Source of the DNA: Adiantum capillus-veneris
Taxonomy: Eukaryota > Streptophyta > Polypodiopsida > Polypodiales > Pteridaceae
Assembly (NCBI GenBank): GCA_014529385.2
Contig: CM043957.1
Location: forward strand, 65,113,003 to 65,177,002
Length of the DNA: 64,000 nt
Reading direction: 5' to 3'
Below the pieces are notes generated by a model. It did no database searches and was not told the origin of the DNA. It worked only from the letters and a program-made list of their open reading frames with translations. The translations under genes and the position numbers were made by a program. Below, piece after piece: positions 56,725-64,000 of this stretch (the first letter of the stretch is position 1; every line of letters begins with the position of its first letter).

Positions 56725-57306
56725 TCATGCTTGAAAAATCACATCTTGATCATGCCAATCATTATCATGCAATTCATCATGCTTGTCATTATCAGCCAAA
56801 TCATCATAGTCATCATTATCATTCAAATCATCATGCTTATCAAAATCATGCAAATCATGTGTGTCATGATTTGAAGAAGAAGAGACTGAGAGAGTCTCCT
56901 TTTCCCGAATCTCTTGCAATTGTGCCTGCACTTGAGAAAAGAGTCGCAACATCTCTTTCATATGTCGGACGCTCTGTTCGGCTGCCAAGTGCGCTTGTTC
57001 ACGCTCACGCTCCAAGTTGACCTTTCTTTCTGCTTCTCTTTCTTATTTTCTTACTTTGGCTTCCAAGCTGGCTTGCTCGCTCGCACGTGCTATGACTGTC
57101 ATTCTTTCTTAGTACTTACGCTCTATGGCTGCAATTCTTTCTTCGCTTTCTAACTTCCTGTCCATCATCCTCTTTTCGAAAGCCTCCATAGGAGTTAGTG
57201 CAATCCTTAGCGTAGATGGGGAAGAGGGAGGGTCGGAAAAAACTCCTGGTGGGGAAAATTCTTCTTCGCCACTCCCATGCTCACCACCTCCATGCAAAGT
57301 ATCCAT
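56725..57306 (-). pseudogene. Gag-like coiled-coil protein with an Asp/His-rich repeat tail
   Basis: Reading from 57306: MDTLHGGGEHGSGEEEFSPP, then ALTPMEAFEKRMMDRKLESE, and after two stops EREREQAHLAAEQSVRHMKE and MLRLFSQVQAQLQEIREKE (coiled coil), ending in about 45 residues made almost only of Asp, His, Asn and Leu (HDLHDFDKHDDLNDNDDYDD and similar). The tail is coded by an imperfect 12-15 bp atcat/gca-type repeat at about 56740-56875. The location between primer site and pol remnant suggests a gag-derived protein. No CCHC knuckle seen. Confidence 0.5.
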
Positions 57307-57330
57307 TCCGCTTCGGGTGATGACCAGTCT

Positions 57331-57465
57331 TGGGTTCTTAAGTTCACGAGGAACTTGGGTTCTTGTGGTGCTTGGTTCCTTGAGGTTCTTGAGGGTCTTG
57401 AGGTTCTTGAGGTTCTTGAGTTCTTGAGGTCTTTAGGTTCTTGAGGGTCTTGAGGTTCTTCTTTA
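57331..57465. repeat. Minisatellite of 9-10 bp units (ggttcttga)
   Basis: At least ten imperfect copies of gttcttgagg/gtcttgagg in tandem. On the minus strand they read as Ser-Arg-Thr or Pro-Gln-Glu repeats. Confidence 0.85.
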
Positions 57466-57817
57466 GCTTGCAATCTATGTTAGAGAAGGATCTTCTCTTA
57501 CCCGAGCTCTACTCTTCCCTGTGGGGGCACCCCTTAGCGGCCTTGCGCTCACACCAAGGTTGCTTTTTCCCACCTCACGTCGATTGGCCGGCCGCTAAGT
57601 GCACGGTCCGCTCTCAATGAGTGAAAAGAGAAACAAGGGGAGGCTGGACAAACCCTTCTTTCTTGGGTTTCTTGTCACTCTTCAAAAACACGATTAGAAA
57701 TCGACACGCCCAAGTGGACTTGGATTACGTGTGATCGCAACAAGCAAAAAAAATTCTTGTGGTTCTTAAGGTTCTTTCCTTGAGTGATACAGAACACTGC
57801 CAAAGCTTTGATACCAA

Positions 57818-59061
57818 TGTAAGATGCAGCGGAAGTGAAAGTTGAACTTTGCTCAAGATGAGTGCTTCGAACTGTGCTCAAGGTTCCTTTTACTTAGGGA
57901 AGAGAGAGCCTTCCGTTCCTTTAGTGAGAGAGTGCAAATGATCACAAACAAAGTGAATAAACACTGTGAATGAAGGTACTGACCCTGAAGATAGAGAGAG
58001 AAGAATACGACACCAGAATGTTGTCAAACCCTCCTCCAAAGGCCCCACTCTCTACAGTGAGAGCGGTCTACTATTGATTGCACAGATCTCTACAACGCTT
58101 TGAACTTGCCAATGATGTCGACGGCGATGAGGACGACGACGAGACGGACTGACATCATAAAATGCTTATGGCTGAAATCTGCAAATCTTTATCTATTGAA
58201 TTCTGACTCTATGTCGGTGACGATGTCGATGGTGACGATGCGACGACGGCGTGTTGAAAATGCAAATGCTGAAATCTACGTTTTCCGGGCTGAAACTGCA
58301 AACTATGCTAGATCTGAACGTGCGGCGAGGATATGCTGCTACAGGAAGGTGAGATCTGCGAGGTTCGGGACTTGTTCTGCTATGTCTAAGTGCTGAAAAC
58401 TGAAAACGCTAGTCTATGGGCTGATTCTATAGCGAAGGTTTGCAAAAACGCTAAGGGTGTCAGGCTGATGCAAAAACGCTAGGGCTGATCTGGCCTTGCT
58501 GTGGAGAATCTACTAACGCTGGGACTTATCCTTGGTCTGCTGTCGCCAGCAATCTGCAAGAGCAAAAACGTTGGCTGTACTGTGGATGCAAAAAGCTAGC
58601 CTTGCTGCTATGTTGCCAAAACGCTAGGCCTTGCTGGGGGGGGGGGGGGGGGGACGAGGTGTTTTTGTCCTGCTAAAGGTGCCTGTTGAACCGAAGCTCC
58701 TGTTGCCTCTTTTGCTGTGGAATGCTAGCGCTAGGTTTGCTTATATACTTGGCTAGTCGAATTGCCCTACCCAATTTCCAACAAAAGTCACTTAAAAAAT
58801 AACAAGTGAAAAATGTCAAAAATAGCAAAAATAAGTCTATGCATTGTAAAAATGCTCCTAATGGGTTCTGATGGAAATCTGATGATCATGTTGTGTGCAA
58901 CAAGAGGATATGCATCTACTCTAGTGTCTAGACATACACGGTCTGCGAACAGACTCACAAAAGTGCCAGATCACTTCCTAAGCTAGGCTAACTTACTGAA
59001 CTAAACCCATGTAATGAAGTAGCTTGTCCACGTACACATAGGATTAGATGTGCACGTGACA
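57818..59061 (-). repeat. 5' LTR of the short gypsy element (1244 bp)
   Basis: Collinear with 54629-55828 with visible substitutions and small indels, including an 18-base G run at 58636-58653 in place of 12. Confidence 0.88.
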
Positions 59062-59654
59062 TGCGGTGCTTGACTGCTGAAAACTCGAAGCGCTGGTGCA
59101 ACTTGTTGAAGCCATCGTAGAGAATCTGCAAAACGCTAGGGTTGCTGCATGATCCAAAAACGCTGGGAATCTGCAAGTGCAAAAACACTGGCTGCTCTGC
59201 ACTCCTGAAAACACTGGGCAAAGTCTTGGCTGAAAACGCTAGGTTTTGTCGCACGGGGGGATCTTGCCGAGAAGGTGCACTGCCGGATGTATGGTCCTTG
59301 CTGCCTCTTCTCCCAAAAAGTGCTAGCACTAGGTTTGTTATGTACTTTCTTATCAAAATTGCCCAACCTAGTTCCCAACAAAAGTCACTTAAAAATAATA
59401 AGTGAAAATTGGCTAAAATAGGGAAAATAGGTCTATGCATTGTAAAAATGCTCTTGATGGTTTTGATGGTAATCTGATGATCATGTTGTGTGCAACCAGA
59501 GGATATGCATCTAATCTAAGTGCCTGGGCATGCACGGTCTACGAACAGACTCACAAAGGTGCCAGAACACTTTCTAATCTAGACTGAATGAACTGGATTG
59601 AACCCTTGTCAGAAGTAGCTTGTCCACCTACACATAGGGTACATGAGGTGCAGG
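59062..59654 (-). repeat. Partial LTR of the same family
   Basis: Follows the 5' LTR of the short gypsy element without a gap and repeats the distal half of the LTR (from the aaacgct-rich part to gtccacctacacataggg). It ends before the final GTGACA. Probably left by unequal recombination or by an insertion into an older LTR. Confidence 0.75.
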
Positions 59655-60311
59655 TTTCCGACTCTTTCCTCATGGGAGGAGGACTTTAGAGTTGGAAATG
59701 ATCCAAATGCTAGTGAGTTATGCCTTTACCCTCAGTTTTGATGCATTCTCTTCAAGCGGTCAACAGCAGTAACTTACAAGTTGTGCAATTATGAGTCGGT
59801 TGGCTTGAGGAGATTCTTGATAGAGCTTGATTTACTCTCAACTATACTTTCCGAATGTCTTTCGAGAATAGTGGTTGGATGGTATAATAGCCACATATTA
59901 TTTGACTTCGGAGTTCAATAGCAAACATCCTCGTCCATGAACCCTCTTTACAATTGCAGATTGTCACTCAAGCTTGTCGGTCCGACTTCCCATCCAGGAG
60001 CTGCGATTGCATGTTAGAGTTCAAGCATCTATGCCGATTCATCCAGTCGGTCCAACTTTCTCTCAAGGAGAGGTGTTAGGAAGTCAGGGTTATTTTGTGG
60101 ATGCGCCCAACCAATGTGAGGTAGGTTATTTTGTGGTTGTGCCCAGCCAATGTGAGGTAGGTTTCTCACGACGGTTTGTGTCTAGCCATGTGTAGCTTTG
60201 GGTTTCAGTACCTGCAGACTGGGATATTTTTACACGCCTTCCCAGCATGTTTTCCCACTTTCTAGCTGGCCCTTTCCCTATTTTTCCCATTTACCAACTC
60301 ATGGGGCCCAG
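59655..60311. other. Unassigned sequence between LTR copies
   Basis: No gene recognised. It includes a 36-38 bp tandem duplication (ttattttgtgg...caatgtgaggtagg) at about 60088-60165. Confidence 0.5.
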
Positions 60312-61461
60312 TGTAAGGTGCAGCGGAAGTGAATGTTGACTTTGCTCGAGATGAGTGCTCCGAACTGTGCTCAAGGGTTCCTTTTACTTACGGAAGGGAG
60401 AGCCTTCCGTTCCTTTAGTGAGAGAGAATGTAATGATCACAAACAAAGTGAATGCAACTGTGAATGAAGGTGTTGAGACTGAGAGAGAGAGAGAGAGAAG
60501 AATACAACACCAGACGGTTCTCAAACCCTCTTCCAAGGGCCCCCCTCTCTATGGCGAGAGAGGTCTATGCTATTGATTGCATAAATCTGGTACAATGGTC
60601 TAGATGCAATGGACTTGCCGTCGATGTCGACGACATTGATGACGAGGACGAGCACGGGCTGAAATCTAAAAACGCTACAGTTGAACAGCTAAAATCTGCA
60701 AAACGCTGATTTTTTGTTGATCTCTGACATTGTGTAGGCGAGGACAGCGATGGCGACAACGCGACGACGATGCGCTGAAAACGCAGATGCTGAAATCTGC
60801 CGACAGCGGGCTGAATCTGAAAACGTTGGCTGACTCGACGGTACGACTAGGGTCTGCTGCGGGTAGGCGAGATCTACGAGGCTAATGGCTGAATCTGCGG
60901 TGTCTAAGTGCTGAAACTGAAAACGCTGATGTGCTGGGGCTGATCTGACGCCGGAATCTACAAACGCTAGGCTGAATCTGCAAACTAAAACGCCACGCAG
61001 ATCTGTAGCAAAAACGCTAGGGAATCTGCATTCCAAAAACGCTATCTGCTATGTTGGCTGAAACCGCTAGGGTCTCCTACTCGTCTTCCTGAGAAGGTGC
61101 ACTGCAAGTTGTTGAAACTTCTTCTGCCAGAAAGTGCTTGCGCAAGGTTTCTTTTATAGTAATTTATCAAATTTTCCCAACTCACTTTTCCAACAAAGTC
61201 ACTTATTAAATAATAAGTGAAAAATGAGTAAATTGGGAAAATGGGTTCTATGCACTGTAACATGTTTATGATGGGTGATGAATGTCATGCTGATGATCAT
61301 GTTGTGTGCAACCTGAGGATATGCAACTACTCTTAAGTGCCTAGACATGTACGGCTTGCTCACAGGCTCACAAAGGTGCCAGAACACTTCCTAAGCTGAC
61401 CTGAACCCTAGACCTGAAGTAGCTTGTCCACATGCACATAGGATTAGATGTGCACGTGACA
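60312..61461 (-). repeat. 3' LTR of the RT-less gypsy element (1150 bp)
   Basis: Same family as 54629-55828. Carries about ten spaced aaaacgct-like motifs between 60660 and 61080. Confidence 0.86.
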
Positions 61462-61472
61462 TCCCCTCCTTT

Positions 61473-62068
61473 TCAAAGTGAAGTACTCGTATCGAGCTGC
61501 ATGGCTTCCTTGTAGTTTGCCAACAACTCTGGGTAATCTTTGAAAAACTCTTCATCGGCCCACACTGTCTTGTGGGTTCCTCGATCATTGAACTTCAAAA
61601 AGTATTGTATGACTTGCTTCTTTGAGCCATGGCAAAACCGATCCAACAACACTTTCTCCGGCTCAATGACTTCAGCTTCATCGATGATCACCGGCTCTTC
61701 TTCGGAAATGTCCTTTGGAGGTGTACCCTGAAACACTCTCAACCAAAAAACATGGAAAACGTTGTGCATTGACCATGAGTTAGGAAATTGCAATTTCATC
61801 GAAACCTCATCAATCTTTTAATGACAAGAAATGGACCATACATTCTAAAAGACAACTTAGGATATTTCTTTCCAACTTGCTTAAGACGTTGCTTCATGAT
61901 TCTTAAATAAACCCGATGCCCTTCCTTGATAGAAACATTCTGACGATGCTTGTTAGCCTGCCATGAGTAAGACTCCTGAGCCTTGCTTCGCCAAAGCTTC
62001 ACACTCTCAGAAATCTCATCCAGCGACTGACTTTCAGCATTGGCATCAGGCATTGGATTGACCAACAA
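61473..62068 (-). pseudogene. Gypsy integrase C-terminal region and chromodomain
   Basis: The reading includes VKLWRSKAQESYSWQANKHR, YLRIMKQRLKQVGKKYPKLS, YGPFLVIKRL and, after a frame change near 61797, FPNSWSMHNVFHVFWLRVFQ. It ends in a chromodomain: EPEKVLLDRF, KKQVIQYFLKFNDRG, TVWADEEFFKDYPELLANYK. Chromodomains of this kind steer integration toward particular chromatin. The frame ends right at the polypurine tract. Confidence 0.82.
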
Positions 62069-62199
62069 GTCAAAAGTGACTAGAACGGACGTCCAAAAGC
62101 TGTCTCATACGGAGTTATACCAATGGCAGAGGAATAAGAGTCATTCAAAATTGCTTGAACCAAAGGAAGATAAAGCTCCCAATAAGACTGCCAATAAGA

Positions 62200-62730
62200 C
62201 TACAAATCATGTACATATGACTTCAAAACATCAAAAGCAAACTCATTGTAAATTTCTGTTTTGTAAATTTTTGTTTGACCATCTGACTGTGGATGAAAAG
62301 CCACTGAAAAATTCAACTTAGTGTCAAAATTTTCAATGAACGTGCACCAATAATTGAACGTAAAGTTAACATCCCTATCTGAAACAATTGACTTAGGCAA
62401 ACCACACAGGAGATACCAATGCTTTATGAACAACCGTGCTATATCTTGTGCGGTGACTCTGGCCTTACAAGAAATCAACATGCAAAACTTGCTGAAACGA
62501 TGGAGTATTGTCAAACGTCGAGTGTTCCTTGAATGCAAACTAGGTGAAAGGTTAGTCACAAATAGAAATATCCGTAAAAGGTCCATTGGGAATACGCAGT
62601 GGAAGCAAAAGGCCTTGTTGCTTACCCCGAGGTGCTTTAACTTTTTGACAAATGGTGCACTCTATGATATAACGAAATACATATTTTGCATTTTAGGCCA
62701 ATAAAAGAATCTTTCTATTTTTCCAGAGTG
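62200..62730 (-). pseudogene. Gypsy integrase zinc region and core
   Basis: The zinc region reads SECTICQKVKAPRGKQQGLL with an earlier FFYWPKM; the core reads FIKHWYLLCGLPKSIVSDRD and FHPQSDGQTKIYKTE. The usual Glu of GQTE is Lys here, and stops separate the parts, so the enzyme is dead. Confidence 0.8.
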
Positions 62731-62989
62731 GTGTTCATTCCCTTGTGCTCACCCAGGAGAGAGTCATGAGCATCGTGCAATATGGTTGTCCTGAGAGAGG
62801 GCAACACACATAGACGATGACGAAAATACAACAAACCTTCACGAACGAGATAGTTGCTAGGCCCTTAGGAAGCAAGAGCCTGCAACCATTGCTTACCAAA
62901 CTCGAAATCTGCATACTGGTTCTTCATGCTGTCGAGAGACACACACTGAAGAGAAACTGTGAATCTTGACTGAAGAGTCAGGATCTGTC

Positions 62990-63190
62990 CTTTGCAACTT
63001 AACGTATCTGCAATAGGGTTAGCTTTACCAGGCACATAATCAAACCTCCAAATTGCTCAAAAAATTGTCTCGTCACCACGAATGATCATGGGAGAGTCAC
63101 TTTTGGCATTAAGAGTGAGAGTATTGTTCGTCCAATCAATGAGAGGGTTATGCTCACGAAACCATCTAATGCCCAGAATCATATTGTCAC
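62990..63190 (-). pseudogene. Protease end fused to RNase H end
   Basis: Minus strand reads MILGIRWFREHNPLIDWTNN (protease C-terminal side) and within about 25 codons FDYVPGKANPIADTLS, the last motif of gypsy RNase H. Everything normally between them, including the RT, is missing. Confidence 0.72.
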
Positions 63191-63820
63191 AAATCGATGA
63201 CGTGGCTGCCCAGTGCAACACACACATCCACCCTTTCTGGCATGGGCAGTCCGACTGAAACTGTTGACGTGCTTGCTGCCCTGAAAATGCTGATGTGTCT
63301 GGCTGGCCGAAAAATGCGGCGTAATCTCCGAAAATCTGCCACGTGGCCAGGCTATACAGACACCCGCTTTTTGCGACACTTTTGGCAGACAGTTTACGAC
63401 AGCTTTTGGCAGATTTAGGCTACGCAATGTTTTGCATTATTTTATACAAGTTAGTGAGAGGGAAAAAGAAACTCTCTTTTGCTTTATTTTTCAAAGCTTT
63501 TAACTTCAAGCTTTTGGGACAGCTTTTGGGCTTTGCTTTTAGCATCCCTAGTAAACTTTTAAAAGAGTCTTTGGGCTCTCACTTCTCAGAGCATATGGAC
63601 GAAGAGTCTGAGAGTGAGTCCCGACGACTTACTTGTACTTTGAGTTGCAGATTAATACAAAAAGAAATACCAAAAGGGGTGCCAATCTTTGGCGCCAATA
63701 TCTCTAGGCACGGAACTCCGACGGGCCATTGTTGAATCGATTGTGAGCTGCGAACTGATTTGAAGTGATCTTTTGTGGTGTCGCGGTAGATTCTCGACTT
63801 GGAGTGTCCAAGTCTGTTAC
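63191..63820 (+). repeat. 5' LTR of a plus-strand retroelement running off the window
   Basis: Ends GAGTGTCCAAGTCTGTTACA at 63820, followed by G and the primer site. The left end is uncertain: a TG near 63198 (TGACGTGGCTG) or slightly before it. The last 180 bp are related to the 985-bp LTR at 49757-50741, in the opposite orientation, but the earlier part is not. Confidence 0.7.
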
Positions 63821-63821
63821 A

Positions 63822-63833
63822 GTGGTATCAGAG
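63822..63833 (+). promoter_or_regulatory. Primer binding site (initiator Met tRNA)
   Basis: TGGTATCAGAGC one base after the LTR end. Confidence 0.88.
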
Positions 63834-64000
63834 CACGGCCAATTTCTCTTCCGCGGGAAATCCGATCCCTTTTTTTTTCCGCATCGACTCTCTTTGCATG
63901 CGGAGATGCGGGAAGGGATTACAGCGAAGATTCACACGAGTATGGCCCGCCTCAGCCTACTCAGGCAGAGCGTCAAGAGATGGAGCGTCGACAAATGATC
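63834..64000 (+). other. Leader and probable gag start of the plus-strand element
   Basis: After the primer site a reading with EYGPPQPTQAERQEMERRQM runs to the window end and looks like the Gln/Glu-rich beginning of a gypsy gag. The element cannot be judged further. Confidence 0.4.

Larger units (their letters stand above)
54629..59061 (-). mobile_element. Short gypsy-type LTR element without polymerase
   Basis: LTRs are at 54629-55828 (3') and 57818-59061 (5'), both TGTAAG...GTGACA on the plus strand. The polypurine tract AAAAGGAGGGGA adjoins the 3' LTR and the primer site TGGTATCAAAGC adjoins the 5' LTR (57816-57805 on the minus strand). Only about 1990 bp lies between them: a gag-like coiled-coil region and the extreme C-terminal chromodomain-like tail of a pol. 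There is no protease, RT, RNase H or integrase core, so it needs a helper, as in LARD or TR-GAG type elements. Confidence 0.8.
60312..63190 (-). mobile_element. Gypsy (chromovirus-like) element lacking its reverse transcriptase
   Basis: The 3' LTR is at 60312-61461 (TGTAAGG...GTGACA), followed by the polypurine tract tcccctccttttc (rc). The internal region then holds, on the minus strand from 63190: the end of the protease, the last residues of RNase H, integrase zinc region, integrase core, C-terminal region and chromodomain. The RT and most of RNase H have been cut out between protease and RNase H end near 63060. Another element's LTR interrupts it on the right at about 63190. Confidence 0.8.

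Overview
This 64 kb window looks like nuclear DNA from a land plant with a large, transposon-filled genome. The evidence is LINEs with a DUF4283-type ORF1, Ty1/copia and Tat-like Ty3/gypsy elements, a Helitron, a tRNA-derived SINE, and one exon of a plant-type DUF212 gene (acid phosphatase/vanadium haloperoxidase-related). Very long (CT)n/(GA)n and (GT)n microsatellites occur throughout. A fern, lycophyte or other seed-free plant with long introns would fit, but the sequence alone does not fix the species. Nothing bacterial is present: no operons, ribosome binding sites, CRISPR arrays, or rRNA or tRNA genes.

Layout. 0-5 kb: the last exon of an unidentified plus-strand gene (150-578) converges on a four-exon minus-strand gene (4128-642). 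That gene encodes an unassigned, transposase-like protein of about 854 residues and carries a 636-bp internal tandem duplication. 5-10 kb: AT-rich DNA with a diverged inverted repeat of about 0.9-1 kb per arm (7315-8345 and 9062-9955), whose arms hold decayed copies of the same unidentified coding sequence. 10-12.4 kb: a broken LINE (minus). 13.3-18.3 kb: a decayed copia element with short LTRs (minus). 19.4-23.4 kb: a decayed Helitron Rep-helicase (minus). 23.6-36.2 kb: a small element with 20-bp terminal inverted repeats and TTAA at its ends, split by an almost intact, young 11.3-kb Tat-like gypsy element (24246-35563; LTRs of about 2.7 kb).

36-49 kb: mostly non-coding, with a LINE ORF1-like relic (39.3-40.0 kb, plus), a second copia relic (40.8-43.5 kb), a copia RT scrap (44.2-44.6 kb), minisatellites, and a SINE (47.2-47.5 kb). 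49-51 kb: the terminal exon of the DUF212 gene (minus), then an unrelated 985-bp LTR lying upstream of it, probably in its intron. 51-64 kb: a nest of gypsy LTRs and fragments. It includes a short LTR element with an Asp/His-rich coiled-coil protein but no polymerase (54629-59061), a partial LTR, a gypsy element that lost its reverse transcriptase (60312-63190), and the 5' end of a plus-strand element running off the window.

Host-like content is therefore small: the 5' exon, the DUF212 exon, and perhaps the 854-residue gene. The least familiar items are that gene with its in-gene duplication, the pair of related small ORFs upstream of gag in the young gypsy element, and the large inverted repeat. 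Almost all other coding sequence is retroelement debris with frameshifts and stops.
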